DNA of 64,000 nt, from assembly GCA_900759105.1 (NCBI GenBank), contig CAAETY010000147.1, positions 1-64,000 on the forward strand. Direction: 5' to 3'. The stretch is from Peptococcaceae bacterium. Lineage in GTDB: Bacteria > Bacillota > Peptococcia > Peptococcales > Peptococcaceae. The translations under genes were made by a program, and so were the position numbers. This document shows, piece after piece, positions 40,940 through 50,376 of the stretch (position 1 is its first letter; each line of letters opens with the position of its first letter). The notes under the pieces were generated by a model. It was not told the DNA's origin. It ran no database searches and saw only the letters and a list, made by a program, of their open reading frames with translations.

Positions 40940-42235
40940 TTAGTGACATAGCGCAAATTGAAAGGTAAAGAGGCCGTCCTTCCATGAAAATTCCGGCGTT
41001 ACCTCGTAGTTCTCGAGGGCTTCGCGAATGTTGCGCATGCCGAAACCATGGTTGATTGAATCGGCTTTGGTGGTGCGCCAATCGCTGTGTTGCGGTGGCA
41101 AGGCGGTATTGGTGATTTTACAAAAGAGGGAGGTGGCATCTTGCACCAAGGTGAGGGTGATGGTTTTGTCAGCGTCTTGAGGAAGTTGGGCACAGGCTTC
41201 GAGGGCATTGTCCAGTGCATTGCCAAAGATGACGCAAAGGTCATCCGGCGCAATCGAGAGTCGGTCGGCAATACGGAGCGAAGTCGTAAAGGCGATGCCC
41301 TTGCTTTGCGCCACTTCCTTTTTGGCATTTAGGATAGCATCCAAGGCGATATTGCCGGTATTGATGCCGGTACCGATGGCTTGCAGCTGGTCGATTAGGG
41401 AACGGATATAGTGCTTTCCGCCTGCAAGGTCACCCTGGTCCATATAGCCGTCAATGGCCAGTAGTTGATTGGTCATGTCATGCTTGAGGCGGCGCACCTC
41501 TGTTTGTTGGACAATAATTTCGTCCACATGCTTGAGTTGCCCTTTAAGTTGCTGCTCATACTGTGCTTTGCGTTGAAGCTCTAGGCTTTGGCGGGCAAAG
41601 CGTTCATATAAATATAGCACAAAAAAACTACAAAAAATTAGGACAAAGGAGCAAATGCCTGCCATGGTGTTGTAGGTAAAGTCGTTGAGCTTGTAGGTCA
41701 TCCAAAATAAGATAAAGACCACAAGGATAACACCGGAAAAGAGAACAACAAAGAGAAGCCAGTAGATTTTGCCCAATTTAAAGTCGCGCATGTTACTTTT
41801 TACACGGATGGCATCACATACCATCAAACCTAAGGTCTTAGAAACGATGAGGCCCAGTAATAAATAGGAAGGGATTTGAACCGCTTCTTCAATGTTAATC
41901 TTAAAAATAAAAGAAATGCTATAGAGGACGCCTATTTCAATTGCAATTATAATAGCCATGCAAAAAATTGCAGCCAGACTTCGTTTGGGCAAGAGTCCTT
42001 TATAAAAATAATATGAAATACCGATAGCGCTTAAAATCATTCCAATATAATTGATGAATATATATAAGAAATAGTGATTAACAAGCCATATTAAGCCTCC
42101 CAATAAAACAATGCCCATTCCGTAGCGCCAAAGGGAAAGAGGGAATCGTCGCTCCATAAAGGCATCAAAAAGCATAAAAAACATCAAGGCTTCAATCCAT
42201 CCGGTAAGGTTCATGGCAAGTTCGACAATGCTCAT
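40940..42235 (-). CDS. AgrC-like GHKL sensor histidine kinase
   Basis: The 431-aa protein has about six membrane helices in the first 210 residues, a coiled linker and a cytoplasmic kinase of the HPK10 type. The H box is VRRLKHDMTNQL with H252, followed by the N box GNALDNALEAC and the G box HGFGMRN. Such kinases sense peptide pheromones in agr-type systems. The ATG overlaps the response regulator stop by 4 bases. The pheromone-processing partner next door is truncated, so the signal may come from elsewhere or the kinase may have changed role. Confidence 0.9.
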   Translation of the reverse strand: MSIVELAMNLTGWIEALMFFMLFDAFMERRFPLSLWRYGMGIVLLGGLIWLVNHYFLYIFINYIGMILSAIGISYYFYKGLLPKRSLAAIFCMAIIIAIEIGVLYSISFIFKINIEEAVQIPSYLLLGLIVSKTLGLMVCDAIRVKSNMRDFKLGKIYWLLFVVLFSGVILVVFILFWMTYKLNDFTYNTMAGICSFVLIFCSFFVLYLYERFARQSLELQRKAQYEQQLKGQLKHVDEIIVQQTEVRRLKHDMTNQLLAIDGYMDQGDLAGGKHYIRSLIDQLQAIGTGINTGNIALDAILNAKKEVAQSKGIAFTTSLRIADRLSIAPDDLCVIFGNALDNALEACAQLPQDADKTITLTLVQDATSLFCKITNTALPPQHSDWRTTKADSINHGFGMRNIREALENYEVTPEFSWKDGLFTFQFALCH

Positions 42236-42936
42236 ACGGAATATTCCTCCTCTTTAAAATGTAAAAATGCTTGATTGAGATGGTCGCGATAGGCACGCCC
42301 CAAAGGGAGTGGTGTGGCACAATGGGTGAGGGTGACTTCGGTGTGACTAATGGCAGTGAGGTGGCTTAGATTGATAAGGCAGCGTTTGCTGATACGGCAA
42401 AAGCTTGTGTCCAGTTTTTCGGCCAAATCTTTGATGGGCTGGCGGATGGTATAGGTGGTATCGGCGGTAGTGTGAATATGAATACGGTGATCTTTGGCTT
42501 CAAAATAGAGTATCTCATCGTAACGCAATCGCACAGAGTGGCGACTGTCCTTGAAGGAAAAGACGCGTTGCCGGCGTTTGAAGCGATGGGCAAGATGCGC
42601 CAAGGCATCGTTTAATTCGTTGGAATTGATGGGCTTGCGCAAAAACCACACCGGGTTGCATTTGAAGCACTCAAAGACGTATTGACTATAGGCAGTGACA
42701 AAGACCACCAGCACCGAGTCGTCAATGGCGTAAATGGCGTTGGCAAGGTCAAAGCCTTCCATTGTCTGTAGTTTCAAGTCCAAAAATAGCGCATCAAAAC
42801 GCAAGCCCTGTTGCTCGTAGGCTGCCAATAAGGATTCGCCGGTTTCATAAACTTCTACCTCATACCCTTGAGCAAGCAAGGCGTTTTCAATTTGTCTAAC
42901 ATCGTCGTATTGGTCATCGCAAATGGCAATGTACAT
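42232..42936 (-). CDS. LytTR response regulator (AgrA-like)
   Basis: The 234-aa protein has a receiver domain (CDDQ at 7-10, phosphoacceptor D53 in FLDLKL, T in FVTAYSQY) and a LytTR DNA-binding domain (about 130-230, with VRLRYDEILYFEAKDHRIHIH and SFCRISKRCLINLSHL). LytTR regulators usually bind direct repeats upstream of their targets. Start has GGAGG. First gene of the two-component operon. The other LytTR protein in the window (953-1720) lacks the receiver. Confidence 0.93.
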   Translation of the reverse strand: MYIAICDDQYDDVRQIENALLAQGYEVEVYETGESLLAAYEQQGLRFDALFLDLKLQTMEGFDLANAIYAIDDSVLVVFVTAYSQYVFECFKCNPVWFLRKPINSNELNDALAHLAHRFKRRQRVFSFKDSRHSVRLRYDEILYFEAKDHRIHIHTTADTTYTIRQPIKDLAEKLDTSFCRISKRCLINLSHLTAISHTEVTLTHCATPLPLGRAYRDHLNQAFLHFKEEEYSV

Positions 42937-43055
42937 AAAATCCCTCCTATACAGCCATTTCTTAATAACGAGGCTATTATATACCCTGCTGTGGCAAGGT
43001 TGTCAAGTCCGGAGCAAATTGGGCGGCATTAAGAGCGCTTTTGTGGTTCAAAGAA

Positions 43056-43085
43056 AAAACACTCTACACATGTAGAGCGTTTTAG
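43056..43085 (-). terminator. Terminator after the secreted-protein gene at 43109
   Basis: AACACTCTACA and TGTAGAGCGTT form a small hairpin. T-rich sequence follows on the minus strand. Confidence 0.75.
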
Positions 43086-43108
43086 TATGCGATTTAAGAG
43101 CACATGGC

Positions 43109-44401
43109 TTACTGTCTGGTAAAGACCACTGCGCCCGGGGCGCCGCCGGTGCCTGGGAGGTAGTTCACGTCATAGCCCATGACCTCTGCGACAAAACGAA
43201 TTGGAACCATGGTGCGGTTGTCGGCGCTGACAAACGGTGTGGTGTCCATTTGGTAAACGGTGCCGTTAACGGCATAATTGTTGTAGCCGATGGACATGGT
43301 CAGCCGTGTATCGCCCATGGTGGTGGTGATGGTTTGTACGGTGCTGTCATAGTCCACGCGAGCGCCCAAAAGCTCGCCGATGGCGCGGAATGGTACGAAG
43401 GTGCGATTATCCCTTACACATGGCGGGCTGTCGATTTCCATGGTACGACCGTCTACATTCATTTCATTGCTGCCGATGGTGAGGCGCACTTTTTCCGGTC
43501 GGTAGGTGTAGCTTTTGAGCGGAATGGTTACCGGTGTTTCCGATAGAGAGCATCGGAGCTGGAGGGTGGCATCTTTTTCGATGGTGCCGTGTACCCTGAA
43601 ACGGACAATGCCGTTGGCATCGGTGCGCACCAGAACATTTGAAATAGAGAGGGACGCCGTGTTGGAGCTGATGTAAACAGGCACATCGCGTCCCACAGGT
43701 AGGCCGTTGTTGCGCAACAAGGCGAGCTGCACCTCTGTTGGGGTGGCGGCACTGGCGTCAATGGAAATTGGTGTGGAGAGGGTTTGGTTGCGTGGGTTTG
43801 CAATTGGGAATGAATCCACGCTGATGCCGCGAATTTTGGTTGAAACAATCATCATGGCGACATCTGCTGCCGGGGTAGGGTTAACCTTGACGATGCGTGT
43901 GGCGCTGTTACCGCCGGTGAGCTCGTATGGCCAGTAGTTGGTGATAGCTTCCGGGTCAACGCTGCCGGTAGGCATATACAGCGTATGCAGGGTGTAGGTG
44001 CCGGTGGCGTCCAAGGTGAAGTTCATCTTTTGTGATTTGATAAGGGCGCGCGCATCCATAACAAACACGCCTTGGCGTGCAGTTTCGTGGATGTAAACGC
44101 CTTGGGGCACGGAAATACCGACCAAATCCAGACCGCTTGCGACAAGGTCATCGCCATCGGTGGCCCACACATAAACCTTTCCGGTAGGATTGGCAGAAAG
44201 GGCGTTGCCGTGGGCGTTTTTGAGGGTGATGATGTAGTTAAAGCTTTGATACGGATCAACAACGGTATTGTTGGCGCCGGTCGTAACCACAGACTGGGAT
44301 GGCGATACGTCGCTATCCGCTGCTAGGGCAGCTGTTGCCAAGCAGGGAATGGAAAAAAGCGCCAGCAGAAGCGCCAGAGATTGCAAGATGCGTTTTTGCA
44401 T
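43109..44401 (-). CDS. Secreted protein with Ig-like region and copper-amine-oxidase-N-like domain
   Basis: A signal peptide (MQKRILQSLALLLALF, cleavage near ALAADS) is followed by about 270 residues of beta-rich, Thr/Val-rich sequence with invasin/Big-like segments such as VRTDANGIVRFRVHGTIEKDATLQL. The C-terminal 130 residues are a copper amine oxidase N-like domain: IDSPPCVRDNRTFVPFRAIGELLGARV and MDTTPFVSADNRTMVPIRFVAEVMGYDV. The domain ends the protein, as in other clostridial secreted proteins. It is probably held in the wall or released; function is unknown. Start has AAAGGAGG. Neighbour of the agr-like system. Confidence 0.85.
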   Translation of the reverse strand: MQKRILQSLALLLALFSIPCLATAALAADSDVSPSQSVVTTGANNTVVDPYQSFNYIITLKNAHGNALSANPTGKVYVWATDGDDLVASGLDLVGISVPQGVYIHETARQGVFVMDARALIKSQKMNFTLDATGTYTLHTLYMPTGSVDPEAITNYWPYELTGGNSATRIVKVNPTPAADVAMMIVSTKIRGISVDSFPIANPRNQTLSTPISIDASAATPTEVQLALLRNNGLPVGRDVPVYISSNTASLSISNVLVRTDANGIVRFRVHGTIEKDATLQLRCSLSETPVTIPLKSYTYRPEKVRLTIGSNEMNVDGRTMEIDSPPCVRDNRTFVPFRAIGELLGARVDYDSTVQTITTTMGDTRLTMSIGYNNYAVNGTVYQMDTTPFVSADNRTMVPIRFVAEVMGYDVNYLPGTGGAPGAVVFTRQ

Positions 44402-44464
44402 GGTAAGACCTCCTTTGGCTTTATTGTAACAAATCGTGGGGTCAAGTTCCTTTCAATGTGATGA

Positions 44465-44499
44465 CAAGAAAAGAACCATGCATTGGATGTGCATGGTTC
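44465..44499 (-). terminator. Terminator after the zinc-ribbon protein gene
   Basis: GAACCATGCA and TGCATGGTTC with a 7-base loop, followed by a T-rich tract on the minus strand. Confidence 0.8.
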
Positions 44500-44504
44500 A
44501 ATGG

Positions 44505-46193
44505 TTAGCTAATTTGCTGAATAAAGAGAATGGTTTTGTCAGCGCTCAAGGCATTTTTGCCGTAGCCGCTGATATAGTAGGAATGGTCGTTAATGCCATA
44601 GGTGCCGGCAAAATAACCATCGTCCATTCCGTAGAAATTGAACCCACTTGCATTTGCAGGGGCGTCGCCTACTTCAAGGGCAATGCCCAGCACTGCGGAA
44701 AGATCGGTCACACTCATGGATTCAGGGGCGTTTTTTATAACAAAACCCAAATCCGCCCATACCACACCGGTTGCAACAGCAGTGTTGGATGGGAAGGTTG
44801 GCATATCGGGAATTTCAACCTTATATTCCTTGTCTTCCTTATCTTCCTGCTGCTCCTGGGTGGTGCCGGTGTTTGGTTCGGTGGTAGTGGTTCCACCGGT
44901 GGTGCCGCCGTTGCCTGTGCTAGGCTCGGTGGTTGGCTCATTGGTCGTTTCACCCGGTGTAACAGGGCTGGTATTGGTAAGCGGCACAACCTTATACGCT
45001 TCGCCGTTGCTTTGATTGAGGGATACCGTATTGTAGGAGGTGCCGGTGCTTTGCTTGAGCGGCACGGTTTCGCCGGAAAATTGAACGGCAAAGTTCCCGC
45101 CATCGGCACGGAAGATAATGTACTGGTCATCACCCACAACACTCAAAGAGCCCGGACCGTAGGTGCCGGCAAGGTCAGCGTAGGTGCGGCCGACAATGTT
45201 AAAGGCTTCGGTGTTGACGGAAAGGCTGTGGGTCATGGTGCCGTCCTGCCCCACACGACCGGCAATATAACCGGATTCAAACGCCGGATTGGTAATAAGC
45301 CCACCATTTGCATCCTTGCTATCGGCCAACTGAATGGTATCGGCATTTACAAGCACAAAGGTATAGGTGCTACCGGTTTCATCCTCGAAAATGTATTGGT
45401 TATCCTTGAAATTGAGCTGGTAAACCTTATCCTCGATAGTCCAACGATAGCGACGGGTACCGATTTTTTCAATCACACTACCGGTGTTGTAGTGACGCCA
45501 ATGCCCAACAATGGTATCTTCGGCAAGACTGGTATCCGGTGCGACAGTATCTGCATTTTTGACCTGAGCAGCCGGATCTACCGGCGCATTATTGCCAAAA
45601 TGGCTGCTAAAAAGATAAACCGCTGCCAATGCGGCGAAGACAATCCCGACAACAAGCGCGGCAATGGTCAGGATTTTTTTGCGCTTTTCGGGACTCATCC
45701 TTTTTATCAGTGGCTCCTCGATAGAAGAAATATCAATATCATCGAGTGCCACTTCCTCATCAGAAACGGCATCATTTTCATCAAGGGCATCGTGTGGGAT
45801 AGCATCTTTATCGGACGCTTCTAAAGTATCATCATCGGCGTCAGCAAGGGTATCCTCTAAGATAGCATCCTCGTTGGAACTATCCAATGAGGCATCTTCG
45901 CTTACGGCGTCATCGATTTCAGCGGTCGCTGTATCGGTGGTAAGGTCGTCAGCCATTTCATTTTCCGGAGTGGCAATGTATGCGTCAATCGCATCCGGTG
46001 TTTCTTCGGCGTCCTCCGAAGGGGTATCTATATCGTTGGCACTGCTTGCTTGATTGGATTCAGCCTCATCATGCAAATCCTCAAGCGGTGGCATGACACG
46101 GGTCAAATCACTGACCGACTCATCGAGCGGCTTGCCGCATTTGGTGCAAAAGAGCCCGTCTTGGTCTTCTGCCTGACAGTGTGGACATTTCAT
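44505..46193 (-). CDS. Zinc-ribbon, acidic-linker membrane protein
   Basis: The start MKCPHCQAEDQDGLFCTKCG has AAAGGAG 8 bases upstream. A double CxxC zinc ribbon (residues 3-20) is followed by a very acidic, disordered stretch of about 150 residues (Asp/Glu/Ala/Ser), one membrane helix (near ILTIAALVVGIVFAALAAVYLF), and an outside part of about 350 residues. Outside there are Thr/Tyr-rich beta segments, a Thr/Gly/Pro linker (GGTTGGTTTTEPNTGTT) and a C-terminal domain of about 100 residues. The ribbon would be cytosolic. Zinc-ribbon plus membrane-helix proteins are common in Clostridia, but their role is not known. Confidence 0.75.
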   Translation of the reverse strand: MKCPHCQAEDQDGLFCTKCGKPLDESVSDLTRVMPPLEDLHDEAESNQASSANDIDTPSEDAEETPDAIDAYIATPENEMADDLTTDTATAEIDDAVSEDASLDSSNEDAILEDTLADADDDTLEASDKDAIPHDALDENDAVSDEEVALDDIDISSIEEPLIKRMSPEKRKKILTIAALVVGIVFAALAAVYLFSSHFGNNAPVDPAAQVKNADTVAPDTSLAEDTIVGHWRHYNTGSVIEKIGTRRYRWTIEDKVYQLNFKDNQYIFEDETGSTYTFVLVNADTIQLADSKDANGGLITNPAFESGYIAGRVGQDGTMTHSLSVNTEAFNIVGRTYADLAGTYGPGSLSVVGDDQYIIFRADGGNFAVQFSGETVPLKQSTGTSYNTVSLNQSNGEAYKVVPLTNTSPVTPGETTNEPTTEPSTGNGGTTGGTTTTEPNTGTTQEQQEDKEDKEYKVEIPDMPTFPSNTAVATGVVWADLGFVIKNAPESMSVTDLSAVLGIALEVGDAPANASGFNFYGMDDGYFAGTYGINDHSYYISGYGKNALSADKTILFIQQIS

Positions 46194-46390
46194 TGTATCA
46201 TCTCCTTTGGTAAAGAGAACGTATTTAATCACTTCATTATCCCAAAAAGTGACACTTATCGCAAGAGCCTATTATATTGGGATATGGTAAAAACAAGAAG
46301 ACACTGCCTAGAGGTTTTTCTTGTGCTATAATGAAAGCATAATACATAAAGCGCGCCGCCTGCACGACGCGGAAGGAAGGAGATTCTTTT

Positions 46391-47041
46391 ATGAACGAAG
46401 AAAAAACCCCGATGTCCTGTATTGATTGTCACGTGCTCCATTGCCGTTACCCGGAAAAAGGCGAAGCACCGAAATTTTGCCTCACCGAAAATATTCCGGC
46501 GGAAACCCAACAACGTGCCATGGATTACCTCATGAGTCCGGAGGACAACCGTATCGCTGTCGCTGCCGCTGAAGTAGAATATGAAGGCTACTGCAAACGC
46601 ACCCGCGTAGAAGAAATCATCGAATTTGCCAAAAAGATAGGCGCCAAAAAGCTTGGCATCGCAACCTGCATGGGCCTCATCGACGAAGCACAAATTCTGG
46701 CAAAAATTCTCCGCGCCAACGGTTTTGAAGTATATGGCGTAATCTGCAAAGTAGGCTCCAACAAAAAGAGCAGCATCGGCATCCCGGTAGAATGCGAAGA
46801 AATCGGGCCATACATGTGTAACCCTGTGCTCCAAGCCGAAGCATTGAACGACGCCAACACCGACCTCAACATCATCAATGGCCTCTGCGTTGGCCACGAC
46901 AGCCTCTTTATCAAACACTCCAACGCCATCGTTACCACCGTTGTAACCAAAGACCGCGTACTCGGCCACAACCCATGCGTGGCACTCTATCAAGCAGACA
47001 AATACTTCAAGAAAAAATTCTTCCCTGAAGAAAACAAGTAA
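46391..47041 (+). CDS. DUF1847 protein
   Basis: The 216-aa protein matches the DUF1847 family: CIDCHVLHCRYPEKGEAPKFCLT with four Cys at the start, a YCKRTRVEEIIEFAKKIGAKKLGIATCMGL region, VICKVGSNKKSSIGI, MCNPVLQAEALN and NGLCVGHDSLFIKHS. The conserved Cys and His suggest a metal or cluster site in a cytosolic enzyme or sensor of unknown reaction. A perfect TATAAT with TGC before it (46327-46332) gives an extended -10 promoter. Start follows GGAAGGAAGGAG. The GNAT gene follows closely. Confidence 0.88.
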   Translation: MNEEKTPMSCIDCHVLHCRYPEKGEAPKFCLTENIPAETQQRAMDYLMSPEDNRIAVAAAEVEYEGYCKRTRVEEIIEFAKKIGAKKLGIATCMGLIDEAQILAKILRANGFEVYGVICKVGSNKKSSIGIPVECEEIGPYMCNPVLQAEALNDANTDLNIINGLCVGHDSLFIKHSNAIVTTVVTKDRVLGHNPCVALYQADKYFKKKFFPEENK

Positions 47042-47065
47042 TTGACAGAAGGAAGGGCTGACAGC

Positions 47066-47503
47066 ATGCATTACAAAAATGCGACGATGGATGATTTTGA
47101 TGTGGCGTTTGATTATATCGAAAAGCTCTGGACCTACAACACCTACGACAAGGATGTGATTCGTAAGGTGTATGCCGATGTGCTTAACGATGCCGATAGC
47201 TTTGCGTTCTTTCTTGTAGACGATGAAGGAGGCTATCACGGTTTTTGTCACGGCACCTATTTTAATACGTTCTGGCTTTCAGGCATGACCTGCTATGTTT
47301 CCAGTATTATCACCAATGAAGATGAACGTGGACAAGGCAACGGCATCAAGCTCATGGACCATGCTCGCGATCTTGCCAAGGAACGCGGCTGCAAAGGCCT
47401 TGTGCTCGATAGTGGCATGCCACGCACCCAAGCCCATCGCTTTTATGAAAAATACGGCTTCGAAAAAAGCTGTTACGGCTTTGACTATTACTTGGAGCCA
47501 TAA
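47066..47503 (+). CDS. GNAT-family N-acetyltransferase
   Basis: The start MHYKNATMDDFDVAFDYIEKLW follows AAGGAAGGG; a TTG further upstream would overlap this site. The 145-aa protein has the GNAT core: the beta4/alpha3 acetyl-CoA site VSSIITNEDERGQGNGIKLMDHARDLAKERG and the later RFYEKYGFEKSCYGF. Acceptor substrate is unknown. It lies 25 bases after the DUF1847 gene and is followed by a terminator, so they form a two-gene operon. Confidence 0.88.
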   Translation: MHYKNATMDDFDVAFDYIEKLWTYNTYDKDVIRKVYADVLNDADSFAFFLVDDEGGYHGFCHGTYFNTFWLSGMTCYVSSIITNEDERGQGNGIKLMDHARDLAKERGCKGLVLDSGMPRTQAHRFYEKYGFEKSCYGFDYYLEP

Positions 47504-47507
47504 TGAA

Positions 47508-47541
47508 CGACACCCCACCATGCGCCACATGGTGGGGTGTT
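47508..47541. terminator. Terminator after the GNAT gene
   Basis: ACACCCCACCATG and CATGGTGGGGTGT form a strong stem with TTTTG on the plus strand, close to the end of the convergent ATPase gene. Confidence 0.85.
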
Positions 47542-47550
47542 TTGTTGGAG

Positions 47551-48846
47551 CTATTTTTCCAAACTTTTTTCATCCAAGAGAAAATCGTAAATATTCATGG
47601 TAAGAATACCTTTTTCATCGTAATAAGTTGGGACGATATCTTTGGTAATAACAATTTTTTTGAAGGAGTCGTCAATTTTTTTGAAGGGACGAATTTCTTG
47701 GGTCCGCTTGGCATTATCCGGCAAGGCGTAGGCGGATTGGATGTAATAGCGTTCAGAGCCGAGGTTACAGACAAAGTCAATTTCCAATTGTTTACGCACG
47801 TTGTTGCCGTTTTCATTTTTTTCACTGGTTTCTACCACACCGATATCTACTTGATAGCCACGCATTCGGAGTTCGTTATAAATGACGTTTTCCATCGTGT
47901 GGGTTTGCTCAAATTGACGGAAGTTGATGCGAGCGTTGCGCAAGCCGAGGTCAGAGAAATAGTATTTTTTGGGTGTTTCTATATAAGCCTTGCCCTTGAT
48001 ATCATAGCGCATGGTGGCTTCAATGAGAAAAGAATCCTCAAAGTAATTTAGGTATTTTTTAAGGGTGTTTGCGGTTACCTTAACATTTTCCCTGCTTTTG
48101 AAGGTTTTTTCGAGTTTGGTAGGATTGGTGAGAGCCCCGATTGATGATGAGAGGATACTGAGAAGGTCTTCTAAGATATCCGGATTTTTCACACGATGGC
48201 GTTTGGTAATGTCACGCAGATAGATCTCATCAAAGAGATTTTGTAGAGTAGCTGCCTTGTCAGCAGTGTCTTCGCGGAGTACTACCATCGGAATGCCACC
48301 GTAGAGCATATAATCACTGAGACCCATGTAGCGGTCACCCGGATATACACTCATAAATTCCGAAAAACTCAGTGGGTACATATGAATTTCATCACCACGC
48401 CCGGCAAATTCGGTGATGATATCTTTAGAAAGAAATTTGGCGTTGCTGCCGGTAACAAAGACGTCTATGTTATCCTTGCGAAGATAGCCGTTGAGAACAC
48501 TTTCAAAGCAATCGAGAAGCTGGACTTCATCCAAGAGAAGATAATACATGGCATCATCAGTTATTTTGCTTTGGATGTAGGACATGAATTTTTCCGGATT
48601 GGCGCCACGTTTTTCTTTTTCGAGCTTGATGAGGCTATCTCCCATAGCACTAATATCCTCTGCGGCGTCAAAAGCAAAGCGGATAATGTGATCTGCAGGG
48701 ACACCACTCTCCAAAAGGTGATGATAGAAGAGGGTGTTGAGCAAATAGGATTTACCACAGCGGCGAATACCGGTGATGATTTTAATGAGCCCATTACCCT
48801 TTTTTTGAATGAGCTTATTGAGGTATAAATCGCGTTGTATTTCCAT
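47551..48846 (-). CDS. AAA_14/DUF4143-type ATPase
   Basis: The start MEIQRDLYLNKLIQ has AGGAGG 8 bases upstream. The 431-aa protein has an N-terminal AAA_14 module (Walker A TGIRRCGKSYLL, Walker B YYLLLDEVQ, sensor VFVTGSNAKFLS) and a C-terminal DUF4143 module (YYFSDLGLRNARINF, then LEIDFVCN). This family is widespread in anaerobes, often in several copies, and its function is not established. The DUF4143 part carries ExDFV-type residues that resemble a nuclease-like fold. It is monocistronic. Confidence 0.88.
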   Translation of the reverse strand: MEIQRDLYLNKLIQKKGNGLIKIITGIRRCGKSYLLNTLFYHHLLESGVPADHIIRFAFDAAEDISAMGDSLIKLEKEKRGANPEKFMSYIQSKITDDAMYYLLLDEVQLLDCFESVLNGYLRKDNIDVFVTGSNAKFLSKDIITEFAGRGDEIHMYPLSFSEFMSVYPGDRYMGLSDYMLYGGIPMVVLREDTADKAATLQNLFDEIYLRDITKRHRVKNPDILEDLLSILSSSIGALTNPTKLEKTFKSRENVKVTANTLKKYLNYFEDSFLIEATMRYDIKGKAYIETPKKYYFSDLGLRNARINFRQFEQTHTMENVIYNELRMRGYQVDIGVVETSEKNENGNNVRKQLEIDFVCNLGSERYYIQSAYALPDNAKRTQEIRPFKKIDDSFKKIVITKDIVPTYYDEKGILTMNIYDFLLDEKSLEK

Positions 48847-48933
48847 GAAAAGCCTCCTGTTTAGAAAGGATTTTTGCAACTAATTGCACTTTTGCTTCCT
48901 AAAACCACTTATTCGTATTGCTTTGACATCAAA

Positions 48934-48961
48934 AAAGACCATTCCGCGGGGAATGGTCTTT
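48934..48961 (-). terminator. Terminator after isocitrate dehydrogenase gene
   Basis: AAAGACCATTCC and GGAATGGTCTTT with a 4-base loop and T run on the minus strand. Confidence 0.9.
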
Positions 48962-48977
48962 GTGATGAGAGGTATGA

Positions 48978-50189
48978 TTATGCCAATTTTTTGTCGAGGC
49001 ATGCAGCGATGGCATCGAGGAATTGTTCGGAGTTTACTGCGTGCTTGTTTTCGATGGTGGAGAGGCCCATGAGGTCTTTGGTCATGGTGCCGTTTTCGAT
49101 GGTTTCGATGGTTGCTGCTTCTAAGGCATCGGCAAATTTTTGTAAGTCTTCGAGGCCGTCTTTTTCGCCACGCTTGCGGAGGGCACCGGTCCAAGCAAAG
49201 ATGGTTGCCACGGAGTTGGTGGAAGTTTCTTCACCTTTGAGGTGCTTGTAGTAGTGGCGTTGTACGGTGCCGTGTGCTGCTTCGTATTCGTAGTCGCCAT
49301 CTGGGCTAACGAGGACGGAGGTCATCATAGCAAGGCTGCCGAATGCGGTTGCAACGAGGTCGCTCATGACGTCGCCATCGTAGTTTTTGCAAGCCCAGAT
49401 AAAGCCACCTTCGCTACGTACAACACGTGCTACAGCGTCATCAATGAGGGTGTAGAAGTATTCAATGCCTGCTTCGTCAAAGCGTGCTTTGTAGTCGCGG
49501 TCAAATACTTCTTGGAAGATGTCTTTGAAGCGGTGGTCGTAGATTTTGGAGATGGTGTCCTTGGTTGCAAACCAAACGTCTTGCTTGGTGTCGAGGGCAT
49601 AGGTAAATACAGCATTGGCAAAGCTTTCGATGGAAGCATCGCGGTTGTGCATCCCTTGGATAACGCCCGGTGCGCTAAAGGTGAAGATTTCTTTTTCATC
49701 GGTGCGGCCGTCTTCGTATTCTACCTTGAGGCTTGCCTTGGCAGGGCCGTCAACGCGGAGTTCGCTGTTTTTGTAAACGTCGCCGTAAGCGTGACGCGCA
49801 ACGGTGATTGGTGCTTTCCAAGTGCGTACGAATGGGTGGATGCCGTCAACCAGGATTGGGGCACGGAATACGGTGCCGTCCAAGATGGCACGGATGGTGC
49901 CGTTAGGGCTCTTCCACATTTCCTTGAGATTGTATTCTTTAACGCGTGCAGCGTTTGGGGTGATGGTCGCACATTTTACACCAACGCCGTATTTTTTGAT
50001 GGCATTAGCAGCATCAACGGTTACTTGGTCGTTAGTTTGTTCGCGATATTCCAAACCGAGGTCATAGTATTCGGTCTTGAGGTCCACATAAGGGAGGATG
50101 AGCTTGTCCTTAATCCAAGCCCAAAGGATACGGGTCATTTCGTCGCCATCCATTTCGACAAGCGGCGTGGTCATTTTAATTTTTTCCAT
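48978..50189 (-). CDS. icd: NADP-dependent isocitrate dehydrogenase (type II)
   Basis: The 403-aa enzyme converts isocitrate to 2-oxoglutarate and CO2 with NADP. It is of the eukaryote-like homodimeric type: the start PLVEMDGDEMTRILWAWIKDKLI, the isocitrate-binding WKSPNGTIRAILDGTVFRAPI, then FIWACKNYDGDVMSDLVA and YEAAHGTVQRHY with STNSVATIFAW. This differs from the shorter-sequence-motif bacterial form of E. coli. It gives 2-oxoglutarate for glutamate synthesis in an organism with probably an incomplete citrate cycle; no citrate synthase or aconitase gene is nearby. I use the ATG with AAAGGAG 10-11 bases upstream, not the preceding TTG. Confidence 0.95.
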   Translation of the reverse strand: MEKIKMTTPLVEMDGDEMTRILWAWIKDKLILPYVDLKTEYYDLGLEYREQTNDQVTVDAANAIKKYGVGVKCATITPNAARVKEYNLKEMWKSPNGTIRAILDGTVFRAPILVDGIHPFVRTWKAPITVARHAYGDVYKNSELRVDGPAKASLKVEYEDGRTDEKEIFTFSAPGVIQGMHNRDASIESFANAVFTYALDTKQDVWFATKDTISKIYDHRFKDIFQEVFDRDYKARFDEAGIEYFYTLIDDAVARVVRSEGGFIWACKNYDGDVMSDLVATAFGSLAMMTSVLVSPDGDYEYEAAHGTVQRHYYKHLKGEETSTNSVATIFAWTGALRKRGEKDGLEDLQKFADALEAATIETIENGTMTKDLMGLSTIENKHAVNSEQFLDAIAACLDKKLA

Positions 50190-50376
50190 CAATGAAAGAC
50201 TCCTTTATCATAGTATTAACTTCATTTTACTGTAATGGTAGGGGTTGGTGCAACTGCCAGAAAAGCACTTTTATTATTTCCGTAAGATGTTATAATTTAA
50301 TTGATACCCCGCTTTTGCAATTAAGGGTAAATGAGGACGGATGACGTGGTGTGTGACAATGACAGGAGGGTCATTG

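Noticed and set aside
44436..45824. 462-codon plus-strand frame opposite the zinc-ribbon protein gene
   Set aside because: The minus strand has the zinc ribbon, membrane helix and AAAGGAG site; the opposite frame has a Gly/Ile-rich composition without domains.
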